34,051 nucleotides of DNA, from contig CABMPP010000037.1 of the NCBI GenBank assembly GCA_902388495.1, positions 1-34,051 of the forward strand. Reading direction: 5' to 3'. Each line of letters opens with the position of its first letter. Position 1 is the first letter of the stretch. Made by a program: the position numbers and the translations under genes. A model generated the notes under the pieces. That model was given only the letters and a program-made list of their open reading frames with translations. It was not told the DNA's origin and searched no databases. Origin of the DNA: an uncultured Bacteroides sp. (GTDB lineage: Bacteria > Bacteroidota > Bacteroidia > Bacteroidales > Bacteroidaceae). Shown here piece after piece: positions 17,644 through 27,509 of the stretch.

Positions 17644-20600
17644 TCACGAAGACGAAGCGGATGTCTCCGCTTGCTGCTTCATAAACTCCGACGGGCTTAT
17701 ATTAAACTCCTCCTTGAAGTGCTTGGAGAATACCTTCGGCGAGTTATACCCCAACGTATAAGCAATCTCCGCCACCTGCATCTGGCTCTCGGCCAACAGT
17801 TGTTGCGCCCGCTTCATGCGGATGGTGCGGATAAACTCGATGGGCTTCTTCCCCGTTATCTTAATCATCTTCTTGTAGAAGTAGCTCCGCGAGATATTCA
17901 GACTGCTGGCAAGCTCCTCTACGGAGAATTCCGTCTCGCTGATGTTCTCTTCCACAATCTGGATGGCCTTTTCTACCAGTTGCTGGTCCAGCGGAGTAAT
18001 TGTAATTCGGCTGGGCTCTATCCGTATCTCCCGGTTGAACAGCTCCTGCCTTTTGGCCGTCATCTCGATAATTTTGTTGATGCGCAGCTTCAGCACGCCC
18101 ATGTTGAAAGGCTTGGTGATATAATCGTCCGCCCCTACGCTGAGCCCTTCCAACTGATGCTCCTCGCTGGCTTTGGCAGTGAGCAGGATGATGGGGATAT
18201 GGGAGTAGCGTATGTCGTTCTTGATGGCGGCGCACAGCTCCAGCCCGTCCATTTCGGGCATCATGATGTCGCTCACCACCAGGTCGACGTCCTCCCTTTC
18301 AAGCACGCCCAGCGCCTGCTTCCCGTTCATTGCCTTCAACACTTGGTATTGCTTCGAAAGACTCTCCGAAAGGAACTTGATGAAGTCGTAGTTATCATCT
18401 ACCAGCAAGATGGTGAACGGATGAGGCTCTTCTTCGGCTGCCTGCAGGACGGTTGTTTCTATGTCTTCGGCTTCGTTGCCGTTCTGGTGCAGGGGCATGG
18501 TGATGACGAAGACCGAGCCGCAGGGCTGGTTATCCCGCACGCAGATACTGCCCTGGTGCATCTTCACGTACTCTGATACGATGTGCAACCCGATGCCGCT
18601 GCCTCCGCTGCTGGACTGGTTCTTGCTGGACTGGTAGAACCGCTGGAACACCTTCTCTTTGGCGGCATCGTCTATGCCGCAACCGGTGTCGGAGAAGATC
18701 AGTTGCAGGTTGTTCCCCGTCACTTCTACGTTCAGCGAGATACTTCCCTTGTTGGGGGTGAACTTGAAGGCATTGGACAGTATATTGGTCGTTATCTTGC
18801 GTATCTTGTCGTAGTCGAAGTCCATGAAGATGGAGTGCTGCGGAGAAGAGAACGTATAGCTGATGTTCCGCTTCTGCGCAATGGGGTTGAAGGAGTGGAA
18901 TATCTCGCTCAGGATGATGACGATGTCGTCGTGCCGGTATTTCAGCGTCTCGGCATTGGCATCCAGTTTGCGGAAGTCCAGTAGTTGGTTGATCAGTTCC
19001 AGCAGGTAGTCGGCATTCTGCTTTACCATATCGAGTATGCCCTTGCGGTGCTCGGGGTAGTTCTCGAAGAACTCTTCGAGCGGGTTGATGATGAGCGACA
19101 GAGGCGTCCTCAGCTCATGACTGATGTTGGCAAAGAATTGCAGCTTCATGTTGCTCACCTTCTGCTGCCGCTCGTTCTCCTGTTCGATGGCTTGCAGGAT
19201 TTCCTTTTCCTTGTGGCGTATGCGCAGGTAGCGGACGATGAACGAGATGAGGAACAGCACGATGCCGGCGTAGATGGTGTATGCCCACCAGGTGCGCCAC
19301 CACGGGGGCAGCACGATGATGCGCAGGTTCTTGACGTTAGGGCTCCATATCCCTTGTGAGTTGCATACCTTCACCGACAGGGTATAGTTGCCGGCGGGCA
19401 GCATGGACAGGGTGATTTTGTTGTTCTCGGCATAGATCCAGTTGGAGTGGCTCTGGTCTATCTTGTAGGCATACTTTATCTTGTCCGGTTCTACGAGGTC
19501 CAGGGCGGAGAAGGAGAGGATGAAGGAGTTGTTCTCTTCGGTGAAGGTCAGCGTCTGGGCGCATTCCGGCGAGTTTCCGCCAAGCATGTCATCGAGGGCT
19601 TTGCCGGACTTCAGCTCGATGGAGGTCAGGTAGATGTCGGTATTGTAGTCCGTTGCCAGGATTTCCTGGGGGATGATGGTCTGGTAACCTTTGGGGGTAC
19701 CTATCAGTATATTGCCGTTGTCCAGCTTGAGGATGGCGTGGACGTTGGTGTCGTTGCATATCAGCCCGTCGCTTACGGAGTAGTTCACGATGGAATAGGC
19801 GCCGTTGGCAAACTGTATGCGTGAGATACCGTTGCCGGTGCCTATCCACATCTGCCGGTTGTTGTCTTCGATGATGGCTCTGACCAGGTTGGCGGCGAGG
19901 CCGTTCTTCTGGTCGATGAAGTGTAGCGAGTCGGTCTGCGGGTCCCAGATGCTGAGACCGTGCGGATGGCCTATCCAGAGCAGGCCGCGGCTGTCTTTGT
20001 ACACGGTCAGCATGTTGTTTTCCTTGAAGCGGCTGGTTTCGGAATAGATGTTGTAGGCCTGGGTTTCGGTATCGATGACGATGAGGCCGCCGCTGGTGGC
20101 TACGTAGAGCTGGTGGTCATTGTCGTAGTACATGTCGTGCACAAAGAATTCTTCGGGGCGGTAGAGGATGGTGTCGAACTGGCCGGTTTCGGGGTTCAGC
20201 CTCTGTAGGTAGCCCCGCATGGTGCCTATCCATACGTAGCCGTGGCGGTCTACTTCTACGGTGTAGACGTTGTTTTCCAGCAGTTGGCTGTTGGCGGTGG
20301 TATATTGCCGGATCTGCCCTTTGTAGTAGCAGATAAGTCCTTTCTGATAGGTTCCGATCCAGAGGCGGTCTTTGGCGTCGGTGGATAAGTCGACGACGAT
20401 GTTGGCGGGGGTTGGTATCATCTCGTAGGCGTCGGTCTTCAGAGACTGGCGTATCAATCCTGTGCCGTCCGTGCCGTAGTAGATGTGTTCGTTGCCGGTA
20501 TCGCAGCAGAAGGTCAGCACGTCGTCGTATTCCAGGGATTTGTGGCTCAGGATGATTTGCGACAGGGGGCTGTAGTAGGAGATGCCGTGCTTGAAGTTGC

Positions 20601-21582
20601 CCAGCCATACGATGCCGTCCTTGTCCTGGTAGATGGTGCTCAGGTTGTTGCTGGCGATGGTATGCGGTTTCAGCGGGTTGTGCACGAGGTTGGTGAGCGA
20701 TTTGTTCAGCGGGTTGTAGATGAACAGTCCGCGGTGGCTGGTGAGTATCCAGATGTTGCCGTCGCGCAGGTCGAGGATGCGCTGTACGCGGTTGTACTGT
20801 ATGTCCTTGTCGTTGTTCAGGCTGATTTCCTCCCACTCCTGTGCGGTACTGTTACGGTGCAGCAGCAGGCTGCTTTGGATGGTGTATATCCAAAGGCTTC
20901 CGCTCCGGTCTACATATATATAGGGCTCTTGGCTGTCGAGAAGGGGTTTGTAGGAGGCGGGAATATCGACTTCCCGGGTTTCGGAAGTCTGCTTGTTGAT
21001 GCTGTACAGGCTGCCGTTGGCGTACATTATGTAGATGAACTGCGAACCGATGGATATATTGATGATCTTCTCGGCCTGCAGTGAAAAGGCTTTGATGGTG
21101 CTGCTGCCGTCGTTGCGGATGTAGAGTTTCGACGAATCGTAGGCCCAGAACTCGCCGGCCTCTGTGACGCCTGCCCGGAGGATGTTCTTGCCGGGTATTC
21201 CGTATTGTTCCAGTACCTGCTTGTAGTCGTTGTTGAACCGTCCGGTCTTGTAGTCGCAGATGCTGTAGCCGTTGGCCATTCTTGCCCAGATGTTGCCGTC
21301 CGGTCCTTCGAATATATCGCTGATGGCATCGTTCAGCAGTTCCGAGTTGTTGCGGTAGTAGCGCTGGAAGGAATAACCGTCGTATTTGTTGAGTCCCGAT
21401 TCCGTACCTATCCACAAAAAGCCGCGGCTGTCTCTGAAGATGCTCCGCACGCTGTTGTTCGACAATCCCTCGGTAGTAGAAAGCTGCTTGAACATGACGG
21501 CCGGCGGAGACTCGACGGAACTTCCGAAGGCGGCTGCCGTGAAAAGGAGGCAGCATATAAGGATTGAAAGTAGTTGTTTCAT
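17644..21582 (-). CDS. Hybrid two-component system sensor/regulator HTCS2
   Basis: The 1312-residue protein has the same architecture as HTCS1. It has a signal/anchor segment (about 1-20), periplasmic propeller repeats (about 28-685), Y_Y_Y (about 695-758), a transmembrane helix (about 767-785) and HisKA with His822 in SHELRTP. HATPase (NILSNAFKFT, DTGCGID, GGSGIGL), a receiver with Asp1105 in VVSDIMMP, and a C-terminal AraC-type helix-turn-helix (NISRSYFYKKMIKITGKKP region) follow. The cytoplasmic half is very similar to HTCS1, while the periplasmic sensor half is more diverged, which suggests related but different ligands. It is divergent from GH31-SusC2-SusD2-epimerase-GH9B, its probable target. 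It has the best promoter in the window, at 21626-21656. Confidence 0.96.
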   Translation of the reverse strand: MKQLLSILICCLLFTAAAFGSSVESPPAVMFKQLSTTEGLSNNSVRSIFRDSRGFLWIGTESGLNKYDGYSFQRYYRNNSELLNDAISDIFEGPDGNIWARMANGYSICDYKTGRFNNDYKQVLEQYGIPGKNILRAGVTEAGEFWAYDSSKLYIRNDGSSTIKAFSLQAEKIINISIGSQFIYIMYANGSLYSINKQTSETREVDIPASYKPLLDSQEPYIYVDRSGSLWIYTIQSSLLLHRNSTAQEWEEISLNNDKDIQYNRVQRILDLRDGNIWILTSHRGLFIYNPLNKSLTNLVHNPLKPHTIASNNLSTIYQDKDGIVWLGNFKHGISYYSPLSQIILSHKSLEYDDVLTFCCDTGNEHIYYGTDGTGLIRQSLKTDAYEMIPTPANIVVDLSTDAKDRLWIGTYQKGLICYYKGQIRQYTTANSQLLENNVYTVEVDRHGYVWIGTMRGYLQRLNPETGQFDTILYRPEEFFVHDMYYDNDHQLYVATSGGLIVIDTETQAYNIYSETSRFKENNMLTVYKDSRGLLWIGHPHGLSIWDPQTDSLHFIDQKNGLAANLVRAIIEDNNRQMWIGTGNGISRIQFANGAYSIVNYSVSDGLICNDTNVHAILKLDNGNILIGTPKGYQTIIPQEILATDYNTDIYLTSIELKSGKALDDMLGGNSPECAQTLTFTEENNSFILSFSALDLVEPDKIKYAYKIDQSHSNWIYAENNKITLSMLPAGNYTLSVKVCNSQGIWSPNVKNLRIIVLPPWWRTWWAYTIYAGIVLFLISFIVRYLRIRHKEKEILQAIEQENERQQKVSNMKLQFFANISHELRTPLSLIINPLEEFFENYPEHRKGILDMVKQNADYLLELINQLLDFRKLDANAETLKYRHDDIVIILSEIFHSFNPIAQKRNISYTFSSPQHSIFMDFDYDKIRKITTNILSNAFKFTPNKGSISLNVEVTGNNLQLIFSDTGCGIDDAAKEKVFQRFYQSSKNQSSSGGSGIGLHIVSEYVKMHQGSICVRDNQPCGSVFVITMPLHQNGNEAEDIETTVLQAAEEEPHPFTILLVDDNYDFIKFLSESLSKQYQVLKAMNGKQALGVLEREDVDLVVSDIMMPEMDGLELCAAIKNDIRYSHIPIILLTAKASEEHQLEGLSVGADDYITKPFNMGVLKLRINKIIEMTAKRQELFNREIRIEPSRITITPLDQQLVEKAIQIVEENISETEFSVEELASSLNISRSYFYKKMIKITGKKPIEFIRTIRMKRAQQLLAESQMQVAEIAYTLGYNSPKVFSKHFKEEFNISPSEFMKQQAETSASSS

Positions 21583-21625
21583 GGTATCTTCTTTATTAAG
21601 TAGGTGGGCAATGATGTTGTATCTG

Positions 21626-21656
21626 CAAACTTAGGCATAATCCTTTGAACGGGCAA
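21626..21656 (-). promoter_or_regulatory. Promoter of HTCS2 (-7 and -33 elements)
   Basis: The minus strand has TTG (21654-21656), a 20-bp spacer and TAAGTTTG (21626-21633), a good match to the Bacteroides -33/-7 pattern. The -7 box ends 43 nt before the HTCS2 start codon, fitting constitutive low-level expression of a sensor. Confidence 0.6.
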
Positions 21657-21666
21657 GCGGGAATCT

Positions 21667-21693
21667 CGATATTGACCGGTGACGATATTCACC
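21667..21693 (+). promoter_or_regulatory. Direct repeat, candidate HTCS2 operator
   Basis: CGATATTGACC (21667-21677) and CGATATTCACC (21683-21693) are 11-bp direct repeats with one difference, 16 bp apart start to start. They lie in the 260-bp gap between divergent HTCS2 and GH31. AraC-type output domains often bind direct repeats, so this is a candidate site; no functional evidence is available. Confidence 0.35.
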
Positions 21694-21807
21694 ATTTGGG
21701 GAAAATGAGTGCTTATTTTGTTTCCTAGCCGTCTAAAAAGCATCGGATGAAACAAAAGCGGCTCTTATAATACTATTTTCCTGCCTCTCTCTTTGGCAAA
21801 TTGCAGA

Positions 21808-21815
21808 TACATTTG
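21808..21815 (+). promoter_or_regulatory. Probable promoter -7 box of the GH31-SusC2-SusD2 run
   Basis: TACATTTG exactly fits TAnnTTTG, 27 nt before the GH31 start codon. A TTTG at 21792 is too close to serve as -33, consistent with an activator-dependent promoter. Confidence 0.5.
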
Positions 21816-21842
21816 CTGCCAGGAATTTAAATATCTGATATT

Positions 21843-24218
21843 ATGAGAAAAGTATTTTTAGCGATTTCAGTGCTCTTGTCTGTCTGCGGCAGTTCAATGG
21901 CACAATCCCGGATAGTTGACGGTACACCGTATCTGCTGAACCAGGCGTTGGATATGAGCACCGACTTCCGCGATTTAAGTAACACGATGTTTTTCACCGA
22001 CCATCTGGAGTCGTTCGACCTGAAGTCAGGCGAAGGACTGGTGAACTGGAAGCGCGGGCATCTGGTCACCCGCCAGGCCTTCAATACGAACGGCGCGCAA
22101 CCGGGCAAGTTGAGAATGCTCGATTTCCCTTCGCCCGCCTATGTAAACGACCCCAGTCTGAAGTTTAAGATCGACTTCGTAACCCCTCGCACCGTACGCA
22201 TCCGCATGCTCACCACTCCGGTAGAGCCGAAGCCCTCTACTTCTGTCATGCTGGCAAAGGAACCGGGCAGAGATACGAACTGGAAAGCTGTTGAAACAGA
22301 CCGGAGCATTGTCTACACCAGCCCCTACGGAACCATCCAGATCAACAAGAACCCCTGGAGAATCGTCCTGAAAGACAAGAACGGACGCATCATGAGCCAG
22401 ACCGCCACGCTGAGCGACGCGGACTCTACACAGGTAAAGTACACTCCTTTCAACTTCATCAAGCGTGGAAGCGACAATGCACGCCGCATCAATCCGGTGT
22501 TCACGCTGACGGCGGACGAAATGATCTTCGGTTGCGGTGAGTCGGCAACCGGACTGAACAAGGTGGGCCAGAAAGTAAATCTGTTCGTCACCGACCCCCA
22601 GGGACCGGAAACAGACCAGATGTACAAACCCATTCCTTTCTTTATGAGTAACAGAGGATATGGTATGTTCATGCACACCTCCGCCCCCGTGACTTGCGAC
22701 TTCGGCGCCACTTACATCGGACTGAACAAGCTGTTCATGGGTGACGAGAACCTCGACCTCTTCGTCTTCTTCGGCGAACCGAAAGATATCCTGAACGAAT
22801 ACACCGACCTGGTAGGAAAGCCCGGCATGCCGCCGCTCTGGTCTTTCGGTACCTGGATGAGCCGTATCACTTACTTCAGCGAGAAAGAAGGATATGACGT
22901 TGCCGCCAATATCCGCAAGAACAAGTACCCCTGTGACGTGATACACTTCGATACGGGCTGGTTCGACGTAGACTGGCAGTGCGACTACAAGTTCTCCGAG
23001 AACCGTTTCGATAACCCCGGACAGATGTTAAAGGATTTGCAGTCTCAAGGTTTTCATGTATGTTTGTGGCAATTACCTTATTTCACCCCCAAGAACACCT
23101 ACTTCAAGGAACTGATAGAGAAGAATATGTATGTGAAGAATGACAATGGAGAATTGCCTTACGAAGATGTTGTACTCGACTTCTCTAATCCGGCTACCGT
23201 AAAATGGTATCAGGACAAGCTGGCAGGACTGCTGAATATGGGCGTAAGCGCCATCAAGGTGGACTTCGGTGAGGCTGCCCCGCTGAATGGCATCTATGCT
23301 TCGGGCAAGACCGGCTGGTACGAACACAACCTTTATCCGGTTCGCTATGACATGGCGGTATCCGAGATTACCAAGAAGCTGCATGGCGAAAACATCATGT
23401 GGGCACGTGCTGCCTGGGCTGGTTCCCAACGCTATCCGCTGCACTGGGGAGGCGATGCTGCAACCACCAATACCGGTATGCTGGGCACGCTTCGCGCAGG
23501 TCTGTCGTTCGGTTTGTCCGGTTTCTCCTTCTGGAGCCACGATATGGGCGGTTTCGTGAAGTCTACCCCCGAAGATTTGTATTGCCGCTGGTTGCCTTTC
23601 GGCTTCCTGACTTCACATACCCGTGCACACGGTGCGCCTCCCACAGAGCCGTGGCTGTACGACAGCAAGCGTGTGCAGGACATCTTCCGCCGCAGTGCCG
23701 AGATGAAGTATCGACTGATGCCATACGTATATGCCCAGGCCAAGGAATGTACCGAGAAAGGTCTGCCGATGCTGAGAGCCCTGTTCGTTGAGTTCCCCGA
23801 AGATCCGGGTACATGGAAGGTGGAAGACGAGTATATGTTCGGTTCTCAGATTCTGGTTGCCCCGTTGCTCGAATCGGGCATCACCGGCCGCACGGTCTAT
23901 TTGCCCCAAGGCAAATGGATTGACTACCAGACATCCAAAGTATACGAAGGTGGATGGCACACCATCGAAGCCGGTAGCCTGCCCATCATCATGCTGGTGC
24001 GCGACGGTTCCGTACTGCCCCACCTGAAGCTGGCACAATCTACCGCCGAAATGGACTGGAGCAAGATCAGTCTGAAGGTATACAGTGCCGACAAGCAGCA
24101 AGCGGAAGGTATCATCTGTCTGCCGACGGATAACCGCATTCAGCCTGTGAAAGTGGATTGTGGAAAAGGAAAGCCGCAGTTGCTGAACAAGGTCGAAGGC
24201 ACTACCCTGAGCTTATAA
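21843..24218 (+). CDS. Exported GH31 glycoside hydrolase, alpha-xylosidase (YicI-like) type
   Basis: The 791-residue protein has a signal peptide (about 1-20, ending SSMAQ) and is probably periplasmic. An N-terminal beta-sandwich (about 21-310) precedes the TIM barrel (about 320-650) and C-terminal beta domains. The nucleophile Asp474 is in IKVDFGEAAP and the acid/base Asp538 in HWGGDAATT. Both blocks resemble E. coli YicI alpha-xylosidase (DFGERIP, HWGGD) rather than starch-type alpha-glucosidases, and the spacing of the pair is similar. The FWSHDMGGF block is also typical of GH31. Its likely task is removal of alpha-linked xylose or a related sugar from imported oligosaccharides; alpha-glucosidase activity cannot be excluded. 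It is the first gene of the HTCS2-linked run and has no paralog in the first half of the window. Confidence 0.88.
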   Translation: MRKVFLAISVLLSVCGSSMAQSRIVDGTPYLLNQALDMSTDFRDLSNTMFFTDHLESFDLKSGEGLVNWKRGHLVTRQAFNTNGAQPGKLRMLDFPSPAYVNDPSLKFKIDFVTPRTVRIRMLTTPVEPKPSTSVMLAKEPGRDTNWKAVETDRSIVYTSPYGTIQINKNPWRIVLKDKNGRIMSQTATLSDADSTQVKYTPFNFIKRGSDNARRINPVFTLTADEMIFGCGESATGLNKVGQKVNLFVTDPQGPETDQMYKPIPFFMSNRGYGMFMHTSAPVTCDFGATYIGLNKLFMGDENLDLFVFFGEPKDILNEYTDLVGKPGMPPLWSFGTWMSRITYFSEKEGYDVAANIRKNKYPCDVIHFDTGWFDVDWQCDYKFSENRFDNPGQMLKDLQSQGFHVCLWQLPYFTPKNTYFKELIEKNMYVKNDNGELPYEDVVLDFSNPATVKWYQDKLAGLLNMGVSAIKVDFGEAAPLNGIYASGKTGWYEHNLYPVRYDMAVSEITKKLHGENIMWARAAWAGSQRYPLHWGGDAATTNTGMLGTLRAGLSFGLSGFSFWSHDMGGFVKSTPEDLYCRWLPFGFLTSHTRAHGAPPTEPWLYDSKRVQDIFRRSAEMKYRLMPYVYAQAKECTEKGLPMLRALFVEFPEDPGTWKVEDEYMFGSQILVAPLLESGITGRTVYLPQGKWIDYQTSKVYEGGWHTIEAGSLPIIMLVRDGSVLPHLKLAQSTAEMDWSKISLKVYSADKQQAEGIICLPTDNRIQPVKVDCGKGKPQLLNKVEGTTLSL

Positions 24219-24250
24219 GTAATCCCTCATAAAACTATAATTAATTCACC

Positions 24251-24296
24251 CCTTGCGGGGGTGGGCAGGGAGTTCCCCGGTTTCTCTCCCGCAAGG
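24251..24296 (+). repeat. Intra-operon hairpin upstream of SusC2
   Basis: CCTTGCGGG (24251-24259) pairs perfectly with CCCGCAAGG (24288-24296). An alternative local stem CACCCC/GGGGTG surrounds TTGCG (24248-24264). It lies in the 108-bp gap between GH31 and SusC2, the same operon position as the hairpin at 12011-12065 upstream of SusC1. A role in transcript processing or stability is inferred. Confidence 0.55.
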
Positions 24297-24326
24297 ACTA
24301 TTGTTAAACCTAAGTATTTGATATTT

Positions 24327-27300
24327 ATGAAAAATGTGATGAAGTATTTGGGCGTGATGTCAATGTCGTTGGCATTTGCCGGTCCTCTCTTCGCAACAAG
24401 CGTGCAGCCCTTTGCAAGCGTTGCCGCCGTACAACAGAGTGTAATCACTGCGAAAGGTCAAGTGGTGGACGAGAAAGGAGAATCCATCATTGGTGCCAAT
24501 GTCATTGTAGAAGGTACCACCAACGGTATGATTACCGACATGGACGGTAACTTCTCGTTGCAGTGTCCCGTAGGTTCCAACCTGAAGATCAGTTACATCG
24601 GCTATCTGCCGAGAACCGTTAAGGTGACTGATACAGGTATTCTGAAGATCGTCCTGAAAGAAGATTCCGAAACGCTGGACGAAGTGGTAGTAGTAGGTTA
24701 CGGTACGATGAAGAAGTCCGACCTGACCGGTTCCGTGGCTTCTGTCAATGCCGACGAAATGATGAAGCGCAACCCGGTGAACCTGGGACAGGGCTTGCAG
24801 GGAGCTGCTGCCGGTGTATCTGTTATCAGAAGCTCCGGTGACCCGGAAGGTGGTTTCTCGATCCGTATCCGCGGTATCGCCACCGTAAACGGTTCGGCCG
24901 ACCCGCTGTATGTAGTGGACGGTGTGCAGGTAGGTTCCTCCATCGACTTCCTTAATCCGAATGATGTAGAATCCATCGAAATCTTGAAAGATGCCTCTGC
25001 AACAGCCATCTACGGTACACGTGGTGCCAATGGTGTAATCATGATTACGACCAAGAACGCCAATAAGGGCAAGGCTGTACTGAACTTCTCCGCCAATTTC
25101 GGTCTCCAGTTCAACGCCAATAAGATAGATGTGGCTGATGCCAACTTGTTTGCACAGGGAGTACGTACGGCCGTGAAGAACGACAATACTGCCATGACCA
25201 ACCTGGCCTACGGCGAAGAGTACATCGGTAAGCTGAATAACATCGACTGGCAGGATGAAATGTCCCGCACGGCTCTGCAACAGAACTACAACATGTCTGT
25301 ATCCGGCGGTAGCGACGCTACCCAGGCAAGCTTGTCAATAGGATACCTGAATAACGAGGGTATCATCATCAACTCGAAGTTCGACCGCTTGACGGCACGT
25401 GCCAACATCACGCACAAAGTGAAGGACTTTATCCACGTAGGATTGAACGTTGCCTACTCGCATTCCCAGAAGAACGGCGGCGGTAACCTGAGACGTTATG
25501 CCACCGCAATCCCTACCATGGACTATGTGGAAGACGGCAAGTTCTACTCCATGCCGATTGTGCTTCCCGACGGAACTTGGGGACACTATAAGAAAGAAGG
25601 TAACGGTGACGTGAACAAGGGAGCCGATAACCTGGTGGCAGCTGCAAAGACAGCCAACGACATGAATTACTGGAACCGCCTGGTGACAAGTGCCTTCTTG
25701 CAACTGGACTTGTACAAGGGATTGACCTTCAAGACAATTGCCAACTATAACTTCTTTGCAAGAGACTATAACAACTACTCTGCATACAATGGCCGTACTT
25801 TCGGTACCCAGGACAGAAAGGACTCTTTCTCCATGCAAGAGAACCAATACAACGACTTGGGACTGGAAACGTTCCTGAACTATGATTGGTCCAACGCTCA
25901 CCACCGCGTCAGTGCAATGGCAGGTTTCTCTATCAGCGACTCTTTCAGCTCATGGATCAACACCAGTGCCAGCGACTTCCCCGATGACAACATCCGCCGC
26001 ATATCACTGACCAACGATCCCTCTACCCGTGAGACAGACGGCGGACTGGGAATGAAGACCCGCTACCTGTCTTACTTCGGACGTCTGACTTACTCGTTGA
26101 ACGACCGCTACATCGTGACTGCAACCGTTCGCCGCGACGGTTCTTCCAACTTCGGTTCGGGCAATCGTTACGGTACGTTCCCGTCGGCTTCTGTGGCATG
26201 GCGTGCATCGGAAGAAGATTTCATCAAGAACTTGAATATCTTTAGCAACCTGAAAGTACGTGCAGGTTGGGGACAGACGGGTAATGCCGGTAATCCTACC
26301 AACTTGTCCGTAAACCAGCTTTCTTCAGCTCATGCCATGTATTATTTCTATCAGGGAAACCAGGTAGTGAATGCTCCGGGCGTGGCACAACAAAAAGAAA
26401 TCGATACCAACCTGAAGTGGGAAACGAACGAGCAGACCAATATCGGTCTTGACTTCGCTTTCATGAACAACGAACTGTCGTTCTCGGCAGACTACTTTAT
26501 CCGCGATGCCAAGAACCTGTTGCTCTATCGCCAGGTCCGTCCTTCTACCGGTTTCATCAATGTATATACCAATGCCGGACATATCCGTAACTCAGGTTTC
26601 GAGTTTACCGCTGCCTGGAACAAGAGTCTGGGCCGCGACTGGAATGTAGGTGTCAAGCTCAATGGTTCTACCTTGAAGAATGAAGCCATCGAAGTGGGTG
26701 ATCCTATCTTCGCAAAATCAAGCTCTACTCAGGACGGTGACAAGTGGGATAACCACTCTATTACAAAGAACGGTGATCCGGTAGGTGCTTATTATGGTTA
26801 TAAGGTTGCCGGTATCTTCCAGAACCAGGCGGAGATTGATGCTTTGGACAGCAAGTCCCCAACCGGAATGTATCAGGAAGAAACCACTCAGCCGGGTGAC
26901 TACAAGTTTGTAGACCTTAACGGTGACGGCCAGATTACAGATGCCGACCGTACGGTCATCGGCAACGGATATCCTAAGTTTACTTACGGTCTGAACCTGT
27001 CTGCTTCTTACAAGAACTTCGATTTCTCCATGAACATGTACGGTGTGGCAGGTGTGGACATCCTTTCTTACTCTTCGGCCCGCCTGACTTCTATCTATGC
27101 TCCCGATGGAGGTTATCAGAATGTATTGGCAGAGTACCTTAACAATGCCTGGTCTACGGACAATCCGAATGCCAAATATGCCCGTATCTCGAAGACCGAC
27201 TACAACCGCAACATGCGTGTATCGGATGCCTACGTTCATAAAGGTGATTATCTGAAGATATCTAACATCCAGGTAGGCTATACCTTCCCGAAGCACATCC

Positions 27301-27485
27301 TGAAACCGGCGAAGATGGAGAATGCACGTGTCTTTGTCAGCGTTGACAATGTATGTACGATCTCTCCTTACAATAAGTACGGTGATCCGGAAATCGGTGA
27401 TACCAACGTGTTGTTCTCCGGTTTTGACGGTGGACGCTATCCGTTCCCGATGTCTGTAACCTTCGGTCTGAGTATGCAATTCTAA
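24327..27485 (+). CDS. SusC-family TonB-dependent outer-membrane transporter (SusC2)
   Basis: The start at 24327 is preferred over an in-frame ATG at 24261, which would translate the hairpin and hide the signal peptide. The 1052-residue protein has a signal peptide (about 1-23), CarboxypepD_reg-like domain (about 40-112, GQVVDEKGESIIGANV) and DEVVVVGYG (about 118-126). The plug (IRIRGIATVNGS, DPLYVVDGVQVG, IEILKDASATAIYG) and barrel follow, ending GLSMQF. No STN domain is seen. The plug is nearly the same as in SusC1, while the barrel differs in many places that would form loops, so the imported glycan may be related but not identical. SusD2 follows after 24 bp. Confidence 0.97.
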   Translation: MKNVMKYLGVMSMSLAFAGPLFATSVQPFASVAAVQQSVITAKGQVVDEKGESIIGANVIVEGTTNGMITDMDGNFSLQCPVGSNLKISYIGYLPRTVKVTDTGILKIVLKEDSETLDEVVVVGYGTMKKSDLTGSVASVNADEMMKRNPVNLGQGLQGAAAGVSVIRSSGDPEGGFSIRIRGIATVNGSADPLYVVDGVQVGSSIDFLNPNDVESIEILKDASATAIYGTRGANGVIMITTKNANKGKAVLNFSANFGLQFNANKIDVADANLFAQGVRTAVKNDNTAMTNLAYGEEYIGKLNNIDWQDEMSRTALQQNYNMSVSGGSDATQASLSIGYLNNEGIIINSKFDRLTARANITHKVKDFIHVGLNVAYSHSQKNGGGNLRRYATAIPTMDYVEDGKFYSMPIVLPDGTWGHYKKEGNGDVNKGADNLVAAAKTANDMNYWNRLVTSAFLQLDLYKGLTFKTIANYNFFARDYNNYSAYNGRTFGTQDRKDSFSMQENQYNDLGLETFLNYDWSNAHHRVSAMAGFSISDSFSSWINTSASDFPDDNIRRISLTNDPSTRETDGGLGMKTRYLSYFGRLTYSLNDRYIVTATVRRDGSSNFGSGNRYGTFPSASVAWRASEEDFIKNLNIFSNLKVRAGWGQTGNAGNPTNLSVNQLSSAHAMYYFYQGNQVVNAPGVAQQKEIDTNLKWETNEQTNIGLDFAFMNNELSFSADYFIRDAKNLLLYRQVRPSTGFINVYTNAGHIRNSGFEFTAAWNKSLGRDWNVGVKLNGSTLKNEAIEVGDPIFAKSSSTQDGDKWDNHSITKNGDPVGAYYGYKVAGIFQNQAEIDALDSKSPTGMYQEETTQPGDYKFVDLNGDGQITDADRTVIGNGYPKFTYGLNLSASYKNFDFSMNMYGVAGVDILSYSSARLTSIYAPDGGYQNVLAEYLNNAWSTDNPNAKYARISKTDYNRNMRVSDAYVHKGDYLKISNIQVGYTFPKHILKPAKMENARVFVSVDNVCTISPYNKYGDPEIGDTNVLFSGFDGGRYPFPMSVTFGLSMQF

Positions 27486-27509
27486 TACTAACTGATTAAA
27501 AATACGATT

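Noticed and set aside
24261..24326. N-terminally extended start for SusC2
   Set aside because: It would run through the hairpin and displace the signal peptide. Extended starts for the GH30-like gene (10079), epimerase 2 (29238) and the ABC ATPase (window edge) were rejected for the same reasons.
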